A stretch of 64,000 bases of DNA from Aldrovandia affinis (taxonomy: Eukaryota > Chordata > Actinopteri > Notacanthiformes > Halosauridae), in assembly GCA_029706075.1 (NCBI GenBank), contig JAINUG010000020.1:7120546-7184545 (forward strand). Direction: 5' to 3'. The notes under the pieces are model-generated. The model saw only the letters and a list, made by a program, of their open reading frames with translations. It was not told the origin of the DNA and did not search any database. A program made the position numbers and the translations under genes. Positions 1 to 11,500 of this stretch are shown here, one piece after another. Positions within the stretch are counted from its first letter, which is position 1. Each line of letters starts with the position of its first letter.

Positions 1-859
1 ATTATTATTAATGTCTGCAAATGGGGGCGTAGCGGGGAGGCTTAAGGCATTTCATTTCTGATTAATGTTTCATTTTATTTTTGAGAAAAACAATAGATTG
101 TGACAAATAAAAATCTATTAAATCAATTAAAACATTTCCCCATCGCCTTGGTTTCAATATCACGACTCACGAGTATAATACTTTAAATGATACACATCTT
201 TTCATGCAATGACTGGTAAGCCAACCTCCAGCCCTCCGAAACCCTGTACGCTCTCCGTGGGGAGTGTAGAGGCGGCTATCTCCTCCGCTGGCGTGAGTGA
301 CTGACTGGTGGAGGGTCCCCCTCCAGTTGACCGTGTGTCCCTTCGGCAAGAGACAGGTTTTCTCTTGCCTCTTCGCTTCACATCATTGAACAGCTTCCTA
401 CATTGGACCGTGGTTCTCAGAGGACCACTGGAGGATGAGGCAGTGATTATGGCTGCCACTTCCTCCCAAGCTGCCTTCACATCATTAGCCCTTGGGGGCT
501 TCTTTGGTGTGCCATAAATTCGCCCTTGGCGACTCTGCACCTCCCGCACAAGCAAATCGCTCTTTTGAGAAGTGCTCCTGGCGCAGCCGTGCAAAACTGT
601 CATCCATGTCAGGAAATTGCCAATTTGCTATAGCGTTGGCGCACTGGTATTTAAAGGGATAGAAAATAGGTATTCCGATTGGCCATTATGAAACCAAACC
701 CCCACCACACCCATGTGTATTTTTTAAAAGTTAATCCAACCTCTTTTACAACTGCGTGGGAAGTCACGAAATTAACATTAGACACGCCCTAAAGCGCCAC
801 CGTCCTCACTTTGCGTCGGAGTTACCAACACCATTCTGATTCACCAAATTAGGGTCCAA
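1..859 (-). mobile_element. PIF/Harbinger element, partial (cut by window start)
   Basis: Positions about 549-859 are closely similar to 59850-60139, so this is a dispersed repeat. It carries the Myb/SANT-like ORF listed separately, which in this superfamily is the second protein beside the transposase. The probable tip is the stretch around 847-858 (aaattagggtcc). Positions 1-200 are AT-rich and unmatched elsewhere in the window. The transposase half is not present and may lie to the left of the window. Confidence 0.6.
202..603 (-). CDS. Harbinger Myb/SANT-like DNA-binding protein, N-terminal or whole ORF
   Basis: A 133-codon open frame. Residues about 35-85 read as a three-helix Myb/SANT-like domain: PKKPPRANDVKAAWEEV, then TVQCRKLFNDVKRRGKRK, with the basic tail expected after helix 3. 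In PIF/Harbinger transposons a Myb-like protein of this kind helps the transposase enter the nucleus and bind the element ends. The rest (residues 90-133) is Ser/Thr/Pro-rich. The ORF is complete from ATG to stop but shorter than most family members, so it may be an exon or a truncated version. A second copy around 59820-59880 keeps only the first residues (MTVL.GCAR). Domesticated NAIF1-like proteins share this fold, but the repetitive context favours a transposon origin. Confidence 0.6.
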   Translation of the reverse strand: MTVLHGCARSTSQKSDLLVREVQSRQGRIYGTPKKPPRANDVKAAWEEVAAIITASSSSGPLRTTVQCRKLFNDVKRRGKRKPVSCRRDTRSTGGGPSTSQSLTPAEEIAASTLPTESVQGFGGLEVGLPVIA

Positions 860-879
860 AGAGTCCAATTTCGCCCTCT

Positions 880-1299
880 GGTGGAAAGCGGGAACCGTTA
901 CAAATTGGGGACCAAATGGGGACCAGGGGCCATTTTCAAATCTTTCCACAGATTCTCAATGGGATAGAGGTCTGGGCCACTGCAGGTCATAGATTTTTTG
1001 TTTTTAAACCACTCCTGTATGCTGTGGGTCATTGTCCTGCTGGAATATAAATCTTCAACCAAGTCGCAGGTCTCTTGCTTGAAGGTTTGTCTGCATCTTG
1101 CTCCATCCATTTTGCCCTCTATTTTGATGGGTTTTCCAGTCCCTGAAGCAGAAGCATCACCATAGCATTAGGCTCCCGCCATGTTTCACAGTAGGGATAG
1201 TGTTTTTGGGATGATGTGCAGTGTTAGGATTGTGCAAAACATAGCGTCTAATGTTGAGACGAAAAACTTCATGCGAGTTTTCTTTTTGCTACCCTTCCA
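880..1299 (-). mobile_element. Tc1-like transposon remnant, left half (split by hAT)
   Basis: In the minus frame, 898-1110 holds degraded transposase pieces including the DLYPIENLWKDLK block, which carries the catalytic Glu of Tc1 transposases. The text around 1160-1200 (gccatgtttcacag) matches the usual Tc1 region coding for VKHGGG. The unit is cut at 1299 by a hAT insertion and resumes at 3687. Confidence 0.65.
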
Positions 1300-3678
1300 C
1301 AGGGGCGGAGCACACAATTCTGGGCCCTATACATATGCAGTGTTGTGGGCCCCCTTCCCCTCTTGATCCATGACTCTCACGCATTTTGGGAATTTTTTCT
1401 AATTGAATCAACAACTATACACATTGTGACATCATGAGAGGTTTGACCAGGGCAGGTCGGTGTGGGACAGTGCAACAACACAAAAAAACAGGCAAAACAC
1501 AGACGGTTCAAACATAAAGTCCAGGTTTATTTCTCCGCAGGGCATGAATGGGTACTTTTCCTCCAAACAATAATCCAAAATCCAACTTAAATGTTCCAAG
1601 AGAAAAAAGGGTTCTTCCAGAAATCAAACATTCAAAAATTGTCTTAACGCAAAAGTCTTCTTCCACTAAACAGTTCTCAAATCAGAAGGTTACTTTCCTT
1701 GCTTGGTTTGTTCCTTCCAGCTCCTTCCAGCCATGTGCTCGGCTCCCCACCCTCTCTCCTTTGTCCTGCGTGTGGGCCTTCTATACTGGCCTTGATTAGG
1801 TGGCCCAAACACCTACACCTGGAGTCGTGTTGCATTGTGGGGCTTGTAGTGTGTACAACGGCGGCCATTTTGTGAAGTGGCCGCCGATCAGCAGGGGAAT
1901 GCAGCACTCCTCCACCACACGTCCCCCTGTGATGCCACAACATGAATCTGTAGTGGTTATTAGGGTAATCGCTAATGAACAAGCATGAAGCATACAGGAT
2001 TGATATTAGCCTCTTAACCTGCTTATAATATACAATGAAACAGGCTACAGGCTAGATTCTGCTTAATTTACCAGCTAGCTAGCTAACTATCATAATGTAG
2101 CTAACTACGTTAGCTTGTCTTGTTATAGAACTGGATCAAATGAGTCTTCAAAAACAAAGTTTCACTGCATTTCACCATCACCAGCAGTATGTTTGCCCGC
2201 ATTTGCAATTGAAGGGCTTACTTCCAAAACCTGTTAAGTCCATTTTGCTTGTAAGGAGAAAAACGCATTTTTCTGAAAAGTTGTTACCACTAACAGCAAT
2301 GTTCATTTTATGAAAACTATGTTTGGTTACCATGGCAGACTATTTAAATAAAGGGTGTTTTTGAAATCTACTCTTCTTTGTTCTTATTATTTTGTCACTT
2401 TTTGTGCCAAAATGTCATGAAATTCATTCATCGCGATTACCGTGAGTTTCACACCAAGCATTATGCATGTGTTATTTGTTCTTACTCAATTTTCCTGTCA
2501 CTCTGGCTTACTGGACTATATTTTTTATAGTATTGTGGCATAATAGATGGATGATATAACACAAAGACAACGGTTATAAGAGCTCTAAAATGATGTTGGC
2601 ACTTCGGTAAAAACAAGTTGCTTAGAAAACTTTTACTTTATTTTCAACATTTTGTTGTCTGAACGAAACATAAAGAGTACAGTCTTTTGTATTGGCAGAA
2701 CTGTTAAAACGTACATTGGAATAGAGAAATAGTAAATGTTGTAGGAAAAAGAAACTAAAAACTACATAATACTGACTTCAGACTGCAGACATATTATTTT
2801 GCAAGGAACACAACTCAAACGAAAAAATTAGCTACGCTCACGCTATTGGTTATCGACTTTAACAGGTTTTGGAAATGAAACCAGGTGGGACTTAATCGCT
2901 TTTGGAAACAACACAATAGTTTTATGGGCGGCTTCTATGGGACTAAACCGCTTTTAACGCTCAATTTACAGCAGAAACATGCGTTGCCATATGTAGTTGC
3001 AGGTGGTGCTCAGAACCATTTTTTGGCAAAAATGGACTTAACAGGTTTTGGAAGTAAGCCCTTCAATTGCTTTCAGCCAGTAGCGAGAGTGAAACTGAAA
3101 TGAGATTAATCGCGATTGAAAAAAAAATGAACACGTTATCCATTTGAAATTAATCGCATGCGTTAACGTGTTAACGTTGACAGCCCTAGTTCAATCGAAA
3201 CAACGTACCGATATTAGCCTAAACCACTCTTAAACAGTGTTAGCAAGTTGCTTACCTTTCTTTTGAAAGAAATTAGTGAGCAGTTGTTTTCCCTCAGTTT
3301 GCCTTTTTTCTCTTTCTTTTCTTTTTTGACACCCCGACTTCACTTTCTTCTGGAAAGACATGATTGACTGAAACTTGCGGGCTCCAGCATCAGCACCAGT
3401 CAGCGTGATTAGCCGTGTTTGGCGGCGAATCTTAATGCAGGGGGGTGGACTAAACCATTTGCGCTTTTGAGAGGGGAGAGGGGAGGGGGCCCAGAGAGCC
3501 TCCAATATTTTTATGGATACAAAGTTCAGTCTCTCAACCTATTTATTCAGCCAATATAATTTAGTAATGACACTAATTACTTAGAAATTTAAAATTGCAG
3601 ACAGATGTTTTGTTATTCATTCCAGGCTTTTCAAGGGCCCTAGTCAGTTCCCCTTTTCCCCCCGCTACGACGCCCCTG
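1300..3678. mobile_element. Non-autonomous hAT element, copy 1, with 8-bp TSD
   Basis: The ends are CAGGGGCGGAGC at 1300 and, inverted, CAGGGGCGTCGTAGC ending at 3678. Flanks 1292-1299 and 3679-3686 are the identical 8-mer cccttcca, the target duplication expected of hAT. Large parts recur in copy 2 at 17231-19154 (for example 1304-1370, 1980-2210, 3060-3320, 3430-3678). Positions about 1420-1935 are absent from copy 2 and look like a secondary insertion or a deletion in the other copy. It keeps only a relic of the first transposase exon (3230-3505). Confidence 0.85.
3230..3505 (-). pseudogene. hAT transposase N-terminal exon relic (ZMYM/TTF-type)
   Basis: The readable part starts at the internal Met of MSFQKKVKSGCQKRKEREK and continues into KQLLTNFFQKK. 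This basic 'K..SG..KRK..E' start followed by a hydrophobic patch is the usual N-terminus of hAT transposases related to the zinc-finger MYM-type/TTF group. No BED finger, catalytic core or C-terminal dimerisation domain follows within the element, so it is a deletion derivative. The same coding stretch is partly kept in copy 2 near 18005-18110. Confidence 0.5.
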
Positions 3679-3686
3679 CCCTTCCA

Positions 3687-3850
3687 TAAAGCGTCGATTT
3701 AAAGAAATATTATTTTTTTCACTTTGACATTATTTAGGGGGTGAATACTTTTTGTTACCATTTACATAAATGTGCACAGATAGATATATTCTGCAAATAG
3801 ACAGCTTTGTCCTGATCCTAATTTATATTTGTTGATCGATTTGTTGATTT
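3687..3850 (-). mobile_element. Tc1-like remnant, right half
   Basis: Starts right after the 8-bp duplication and reads into the AT-rich text with 'gggggtgaatactttttgttacc' character (3737-3762), the common terminal region of fish Tc1 elements. It completes the unit begun at 880. Positions 3850-4355 after it show no gene or repeat that I recognise. Confidence 0.5.
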
Positions 3851-4667
3851 GAAGTCGATCCCCAGACCTGAACTTGTCTCTGTGTGTCAAGTTTAGATTT
3901 CACAAAACAGAATCCAAGAGGATGTCTGCATCACCCTTAGTCTGAGGCAGACTTCCCTCACCAAAATCACGGGAGAGCAGACAATGCTCAGGAACCATAA
4001 TTTCTATGACTGAGTAGTTTTCAACACTTTCTGAGGTATAGCTGGCTGACACATTACATAAACTGGCATCGCTTGCATGGACCACTGGAATTTTGGGACT
4101 TGGAGTATATTTTCAAACAAACAAAAATAAAGAAAACCCACAGATCATATTCCACTCTCAGATAGATATACTGAGGCTGAGCAGGCAGCTGGTAGTGTGA
4201 AACAGAATCACCTTCAGGAATAGAATTCAGGCAAAGAATGCTTGCCAACAAAAAGAGAGAGAAAGTAAAAAGGTTTATTATTGAAATGACATAAAAATTG
4301 ATGTTACCCCAGGGTCTTTCTCTCTCGCTCTCGGCTTTATGTGATATACAGACTTTTTTGTACACTGCCATGTTAAAAAAACACATTACATTTCTTGTTA
4401 TTTTGGTTCTGTACTCTAGCACTTTGAGATTGAAAGGATACAATGACAATGAAGTGCAGACTGTCAGCTTTAATTTGAGGGTATTTCCATCCATATCGGA
4501 TGAACCGTTTAGAAATGATAGAACCTTTTGTACATAGTCCCCCCCATTTTCAGGCACCATAATTAATTGGACAGTTTAACATAATGTAGAATAAAGTAAT
4601 CATTTTAAATATTTGGTCACATATCCTTTGCATGCAATGACTGCTTGAAGTCTGCGACGCATAGACA

Positions 4668-5675
4668 TCACCAGACGCTGGGTATCTTCCCTGGTGATGC
4701 TCTGCCAGGCCTGTACTTGTATATCTTCAGTTCCTGCTTGTTTCGGGGACTTTTTGCCTTCAGTCTCTTCTTCAGCATGTAAAATGCATGTTCAATTGGA
4801 TTCAGATCCGGTGATTGACTCGGCCAGTCAAGGATTTTCCACTTTTTGGTCGTCAAAAACCTTTTAGTTGCTCTAGCAGTATGTTTTGGGTCATTGTCTT
4901 GTTGCATGATGAAATGCCGTCCAATGAGTTTGGAGGCATTTGGTTTTATCTGAGCAGATAAAATATTTCTGTAGAATTCAGAATTTATTATTCTACTTCT
5001 GTCTGCAGTCACATCATCGATGAAGACAAGTGAGCCCGTTCCACTGGCAGCCATACAGGCCCAAGCCATAATACCCCCTCCCCCATGTTTCACGGATGAG
5101 GTGGTATGCTTTGGATCATGAGCATTTCCTTTTTTGCTCCACACTTTCCTCTTTCCATCACTCTGGTACATGTTAATCTTTGTCTAATCTGTCTACAAGA
5201 CTTTGTTCCAGAACTCTTGGGGCTCTTTTAGGTGCTTTTCAGCAAACTGTAATCTCGCCTTTCTGTTCTTCAGGCTTATCAGTGGTTTGCATCTTGTAGT
5301 GTACCCTCTGTAGTCCTGCTGGTGTAGTCTTCTACGTATGGTACACTTTGACACATCTACACCTGCATCCAGGAGAGTGTTTTTGATCTGTTGGGCCATT
5401 TTTTTCACCATAAAGAGTATTCTCCAGTCATCCACTACAGTGGTCTTCCTCAGCCTACCAGGTCTTTTGACATAACTGAGTTCACCAGTTGTTTATTTAT
5501 TGTTAATGATGAACCAAACTGTTGACAGGGTTTTTGTAATGTTCCTGATTGATTGATTTTCATTTCTGATGGCCAGCTTAATTTGCATCGACACTGCTGT
5601 CTTCCTCATGTTGTCACACCCCAACGACAATCTCCAAAGGCAATTACAAAGTCTAGAATCAAGACTAGATATCAA
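4668..5675 (-). pseudogene. Tc1 transposase, broken by frameshifts
   Basis: Three minus-strand pieces in order make up most of a Tc1 transposase of the usual ~340-residue length. 5675-5493 is the first helix-turn-helix region. 5435-5193 covers the second HTH and linker (CTIRRRLHQQDYRGYTTRCKP, ending EFWNKVL). 5171-4668 is the DDE core ([41 protein letters not shown]). By hand count there are 34 residues between the second Asp and the Glu, i.e. DD34E. The first catalytic Asp (W.DE.) falls in the gap around 5172-5192, where the frame is broken. It cannot make an active enzyme as read. Confidence 0.8.
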
Positions 5676-5838
5676 CAGCTCTCTTCTGCATTCACTAACG
5701 ACACAAGTGAATACACCTACCTAACGAAACACATCTGTGAAGCCAATTCAACAAATACTTGTAGTACCTTAAAATGGGGGGACCATGTACAAAAAGTGCT
5801 GTCATTTCTAAACGGTTCATCTGATATGGATGAAAATA

Positions 5839-6777
5839 CAGGCAGTCCCCGGGTTACGAACGTCCGGCTTACGGACAACTCGTACTTACGAACGGACTGC
5901 CATAATGCCTATTATGTTTAAAAAATTTAGTTAAATACAATGGTTCGCAATAACGAACGCACGCACTACTTTGTGATGCTCATGAAAACATTGCGTGGTT
6001 TCAACGGTTCGTCGGCTCAAGGAACAGAGATCACCGTCCGTTATTTTAAGTCAGATCACAGTCCCGTTTTTGTCTTTCTCTTACCTTTACAACGATGCCT
6101 CCAAAGCGTAAATCCGATGCAAGTGCTGGTGATGCATCAAAGAAAAGGAAAACAATCACCATGGAAAGTAAAGTTGAAATAATAAAGAGATCGGAAAGAG
6201 GTGAAACGCCATCAGCCATTGGGAAAGCATTAGGCTACAGCCGGTCAACGATCGTTTTTTAAAAGACTATTTTAAAAGACAAAGGGAGAATAATGAAGCA
6301 TGTGAAAGGCCATGCCCCGATGAATGCCACGATTATTACCAAGCAAAGCAGTGGTTTAATTATTGAGATGGAAAGGCTATTGATAATTTGGAAAGAAGAC
6401 CAAAATCAGCGTAATATGCCTATTAACCTTTATTTAGTGCAAGAAAAGGCTTGAAGCCTTTCTTTTATGTTTTTTATTATAATACAGTACTGTATGTACA
6501 TAGTTACTTTTATTATTACTGTATTATTATTATTAATATTACAGTATTGTTATTATTACATTATTATGTACTGAATGTTTAAGATGTTTTTTTGTATTTG
6601 GAAGTTTTTCTTAAGTGTTTTATATGCACAGAAAGGTAAAATAAATACTATACTAAGACAAACATTTGACTAAGTGACGATTAATAAGAACTGTATGTAC
6701 CTGTTCCGACTTACATACAAATTCAACTTACAGACAGACTTAAGAACGGATCTTGTTCGTAACCCGGAGACTGCCTG
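5839..6777 (+). mobile_element. Tigger/pogo-like element with TA target duplication, internally deleted
   Basis: Begins CAGGCAGTCCCCGGGTTACG at 5839 and ends with the inverted text cgtaacccggagactgcctg at 6777; TA flanks at 5837-5838 and 6778-6779. This terminal sequence and the TA duplication fit pogo/Tigger elements. At 939 bp it is much shorter than an autonomous ~2.5 kb Tigger and holds only the start of the transposase. It sits inside the right arm of the surrounding Tc1, so it is younger than that insertion. Confidence 0.85.
6095..6262 (+). pseudogene. Tigger transposase N-terminus (CENP-B-type HTH), truncated
   Basis: A 55-codon frame starting MPPKRKSDASAGDASKKRK, then MESKVEIIKRSERGETPSAI and GKALGYSRSTI. 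This is the psq/CENP-B N-terminal helix-turn-helix of Tigger-like transposases: basic start, 'K..II...E.G.....IG..LGYS.STI'. A TAA at 6260 ends the frame. A few further decayed residues follow, but the CENP-B second domain and DDE core are missing. Confidence 0.8.
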
Positions 6778-6892
6778 TACCCTCAAATTAAAGCTGACAG
6801 TCTGCACTTCAAACTCAAACTCAAAGAGTTAGAGTACAGAACCAAAATAACAAAAAATGTGTCACTGTCCAATGAATTAGGTGCTCACTGTA

Positions 6893-7365
6893 TACAGTAT
6901 ACTCTGAAAACAAAACACACGGTGGAGGGAATACGTCCACCGGATTACCAAATGGTAATAGAAAACAATCAAATAAACCAAAGACACAGAGTGTCCGAAA
7001 ACGAGAAAAGGGCAAGGAGAGCCAAAAGAACAAGAATGTAACCCAAAACACAGTCAAACCGACTGAACAAAAGAAACCAAACGGAAGCTCCTAATAGAGA
7101 GCAAGGTTCTTATTGAAGGTACAATAAAGATGTTCTTAATTAGAGATGGTTTCGGACAGAAAGAGTCTTTTCTAAAGTAAGTCTTGTGTTACGTATTTAA
7201 AAAGACACAACAACCTTACCGGCTAGATCGCAAAGATGGCTTACGATTTCGCCCAGAGCAACTACAGATGGGGGTTTAAATAGGAAGGTAATTACCAAAT
7301 GATCCCCACCTGTGCACCTCCCACAAGGAAGGCGCAACACCGCCACCCAGCGGTGAGTCTGGGAA
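6893..7365. other. Unassigned stretch
   Basis: About 470 bases of mixed composition with no convincing coding frame, terminal repeat or tandem structure. Confidence 0.3.
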
Positions 7366-7367
7366 AA

Positions 7368-7886
7368 AACCATGACACTACTACTACTAAAAATAATAAT
7401 AATAATAATGAGGAAACAATTAGGCAGCAGACGACATGTTGGCGCTGTTAGATTTCCGAATACATTTTACATTACATTTACATTTTAAGCATTTAGCAGA
7501 CGCTCTTATCCAGAGCGACTTACAATATGTACATTAATACATGGTAGGTACAATCATAGTACGAGCAAGAGATCAGTGTATTAATACAGCGATAGCCATC
7601 ATTGCAGGCAGCTGCGTACCATACCTGTAACACTGGGAAGGAAAAGGTTAGTAAAACTATTTTTAATAGAGTAAGCAGGGGTATATAGTGTTGAGCAAGT
7701 GGGCAGTAGTGATGACAATTAGCTAGATGTACAAAATTCAGCGGAGTCTGAAGAGGTGGGTTTTGAGTCTCTTGCGGAAATCGCAAGTGATTCCGCGGTC
7801 CTGGCCGATTGCGGAAGGTAGTTCCACCAGCGAGGGGTCAGGACAGAGAGACGAGACCGCAAATACCTGCAGTACTCCAACATTGC
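7368..7886 (-). mobile_element. L2-type LINE 3' end, inverted copy
   Basis: The text gcatttagcagacgctctta (7480-7510) is the standard fish L2 3' tail read on the minus strand. Minus-frame 7910-7719 gives the LINE C-terminal pieces LSVLTPRWWNYLPQSARTAESLA, matching the SRWWNNLPQSVRTTESLA of the plus-strand LINE at 11520. The match to 11520-11985 runs past the LINE tail into the (AAT)n/(CTA)n flank, so the two form a large inverted repeat. Confidence 0.8.
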
Positions 7887-8046
7887 CACAGGGAAATGTG
7901 CGTACGCCAAGTTGAAACCTGACGTGAAGCTGAGTACTTTTCCACGTCAAAGACCGTTTTTATAAATCTGAACTTTGGCGTGGATTTGAGCGTACGCACG
8001 TTCTAAGATCAAATCTGTGCGTAAGTACGTTTTATAAATAAGGCCC
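7887..8046. mobile_element. Harbinger-family terminal fragment
   Basis: Contains several gtgcgtacg/cgtacgcac motifs and ends ttataaataaggcccc, like the end of the Harbinger copy at 16240-16371 (gtgcgtacg repeats, agaaatgaggcccc). Only this right end is present. Confidence 0.55.
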
Positions 8047-8049
8047 CAG

Positions 8050-8590
8050 GTCTTGAGTGATGAGGATCTACCTTCCATTAGGCCCTTTTCCATTGCACAA
8101 TAAAAAACAAGAACTAGCCCAACTAGCCAAATGGGAGCTAACAGGAACCAACGCTAGATCCAGTTCTAGTTACCGTTTTTGTTTCCACTGACTTCAGGGG
8201 ACACTAAATTTTCAGTTTAGTGGTTGTGCTCTGCACCTGTTTCACTGGGGTAAGTGTTAGTTGACACTGCATGATCATTATAATTATAACTATTAAGCTG
8301 TTTGGTGTTCCTGTCTTAGTGGTAATCGCTGCTTAGACGTTTTTCTGTCAGAAGTTGATCAGCAGTTAGCTTCTTAGAATCTGTTTAATTGTCTCAGGTG
8401 TAAACGTCCGTCTCTGTAGTGGAGCGTTCCCTGAGTAGTGGGTGGTGCCTGTTAGCCAGTTCATTGTTGTCTATTTTTATCAGTTGGCATTTGCCACTTA
8501 GTGCCGAGCACCACTCAGCTATATAAGTAACCATAGTTGTGGAAAGCGGCAGCTTTTCGTGGCCGCCTCCCCGCCCTAACCTCCCCGTAC
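8050..8590. other. Unassigned stretch, possibly the LINE 5' region
   Basis: No coding frame or tandem repeat. Sequence from about 8540 onward becomes C-rich like the LINE that follows, so its right part may be the LINE 5' UTR. Confidence 0.3.
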
Positions 8591-8599
8591 GAAGACTCA

Positions 8600-11500
8600 G
8601 CGGACAAACACAAAGGAGTCTACCTACAGTCCACTGAGGGAGGCCAGCTAGGGAGTGCTCGCCGCACGGTAGGTATCATAGTTTTGCATCTCCCTGTTCT
8701 TCCTCTGCATCTAACACTACATGCCTCCCTATTCCAGTCCATGACTCCTCTTCTAGATTTCCTATAAGGAGAGATTCTACTCACACCCGAAACTTCTCCA
8801 ATCTCATCCACCCTCCTCGATCTTCCGGTGTCGACATCGTGGTAGCAGGCGGACTATGGAACTGCCAGTCTGCTGTCCGAAAGGCCGATTTCATCTCGGC
8901 CCAGGCCTCCCTACTTTCCCTGCAGTTCCTGGCGCTCATGGAGATGTGGATCACTCTGCAGAACACGGCCACCCCTGCTGCCCTCTCCGCTGCCTACACC
9001 TTCTCACACACTCCACGACCCACAAGTTAGAGGTGGAGGGACAGGTATACTGATCTCCCCCCTGTGGAGATTTGGTATTGTTCCTCTTCCTCACTTCTTA
9101 CCCTCCTCCTTTGAATTTCATGCTGTCACAGTCACTGTTCCATGTAAACTGCACATCATTGTTCTTTATCGCCCACCAGGTCCACTGGGGAGTTTCCTAA
9201 ATGAGATGAATGCCCTACTCAGCGCTTTCCCTGAGTGTGGCACTCCTGTCTTACTCCTTGGTGACTTCAACCTGCTGCTGGACACCCCTCAGTCCTCTGC
9301 ATTTCTCCCCCTGCTTCAGTCCTTCGACTCCACCGTGACTGAATCCCCATCCACCCACAAGGCTGGTAACCAACTGGACCTGGTCTTCACTAGGAACTGC
9401 ACCTCACCCAATATTACGGTATCTCCTCTACATGTGTCTGACCACTGCTTTCTGTCTTTTTCCCTCCCCCTCCCCTCTGTGCCTAAACCATCTTCACCTG
9501 CTCCCACTGTCCTTGTCCGTCGCAACCTCCGCTCTCTCTCCCCCGCTGCCTTGTCAGCTACTGTTCTATCTTCCCTTCCCCCTACTGATGCCTTTTCTCA
9601 GCTACCTGCTGAGGAAGCATCATCCACCATACTTTCCTCTCTCTCCTCCTCCTTTGACTCACTCTGTCCTCTATCTACTAAACCTGCTCGTCTCCGACCC
9701 CCCAACCCCTGGCTAACTGACTCCATTTGAGCTGACCGACTGAAACTGCGAGCAGCAGAAAGGAAATGGAGAAAATCCAAATCCCCTGTGGCTCCGACTG
9801 ATTTCCACACTCCTGGCTACCTTTTCCTCAAACCTCTCCTCTGCTAAGTCTGCATTTTTCCTTTCCAAGATTCAATCTTGTTTATAACCCTCAAAAACTC
9901 TACTCTACGTTTTCCTCTCTCCTCACCCCTCCTCCCCCCCCACCCCCCTCCTCTCTAACCACGGATGACTTCGCATCCTTCTTTCCCGAGAAGGTCAATG
10001 ACATTCGCAACTCCTTCCCCCCATCCTCTCCCTCACCTAATTCTCCCTCACCCATCTCACTACTTCAACCTCTCACCCCTCTGTCCTCCTTCTTGCCCCT
10101 CCCTGACTCAGACATCCTTCAACTTGTTCACTTCCACCATCCCACCACCTGCCCTCTCGATCACAATCCTTCCCCTCTTCCAGTCCATTGCCATGGACAT
10201 CCTCCCCTTTGTCTCCAATGTTATTAACTCCTCTCTTTCCTCTGGCTCTGTCTCCTCTTCCCTCAAACGCGCTTATGTTGTCCCCCTTCTCAAAAAACCC
10301 TCTCTGAATCCTGCTGTCATTTCAAACTACTGACCTGTCTCTCTCCTCCCATTCCTCTCCAAAACACTCGAGCGGGCTGTCTATAACTAAGTGTCTGCTC
10401 ATCTCCTACAGAATGGCCTGCTTGATCCTAACCTGTCTGGGTTCAAGGCAGGTCACTCCACAGAGACTGCTCTCCTTGCGGTCACGGAGGCTCTTCACGT
10501 GGCTAAGTCCTAATCCCTCAGCTTCGTCCTCCTCCTCCTCGACCTGTCAGCTGCATTTGACACCGTGGACCACCAGCTCCTGCTCTCATCTCTCGTCGAG
10601 ATGGGAATCTCTGGATCTGCATTGACATGGTTTGAGTCCTACCTGGCTGAATGGTCCTACCAGGTGGCCTGGAGAGGATCCCTCTCCTATCCCCACACCC
10701 TCTCTACCGGAGTCCCACAGGGCTCGGTGCTAGGTCCCGTCCTATTCTTCCGGTACACCAAGTCACTTGGTTCTGTTATCTATGCTCATGGTTTTTCCTA
10801 TCACTGTTATGCCGATGACACTCAACTCTTTCTCTCCTTCTCTCCATCTGAGACCCAGGTCCCGGCACGGACCTCTGCATGCCTGGCTGACATCTCCGCA
10901 TGGATGTCCACCCACCACCTGAAGCTGAACCTGGGGAAGACAGAGCTGCTCTTCCTCCCAGCGAAGGGCTCCCCGATGATTGATGCGTCAATCACCGTTG
11001 AAGGCTCCATAGTCTCTCCGTCCCAGTCTGCCAGGAGTCTAGCGATCACTCGGCAGCGATCACTTGGACCTGCCGATTCTCCCTCCACAACATCCGGAGG
11101 ATCCGACTGTTCCTCACCCAAGAGGTCACTCAACTCCTGGTCCAGGCCCTGGTGATCTCACATCTGGACTACTGCAATTTCCTGCTGGCAGGCCTACCGG
11201 CCTGTGCCATCAAGCCACTGCAACGAGTCCAGAACGCTGCCGCTCGTCTGGTGTTCAACCAGCCGAAGTTCACCCACGTCACCCCTCTACTCTCCTCTCT
11301 GCACTGGCTCCCCATCGCAGTACGCATCAGATTCAAATCACTGGTGCTTGCTTTTCAAGCGGCTAGAGGTACTGCTCCCCCATACCTCCAGTCACTCATC
11401 ACTCCCTACATCCCAGCCAGACCCCTCCGCTCTGCCTCCTCTGGGAAACTGACTGCTCCATCCCTCCGGGCGCCTGGCAGCCGCTCCTCGCGGTCTCGTC

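Larger units (their letters stand above)
4360..6890 (-). mobile_element. Tc1-like (DD34E) transposon with about 200-bp inverted repeats, hosting a Tigger
   Basis: Left arm 4380-4545 and right arm 5775-5838 plus 6780-6890 are inverted copies of each other (tacagaaccaaaataacaa, gctgacagtctgcacttc, ctaaacggttcat). The right tip is CAGTGAGCACC read from 6890 on the minus strand, followed by TA at 6891-6892. The left tip is eroded. The right arm is split by a second transposon at 5839-6777. Without it, the arm rejoins as gaaatac/cctcaaatt, the same sequence seen intact in the left arm. Confidence 0.85.
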
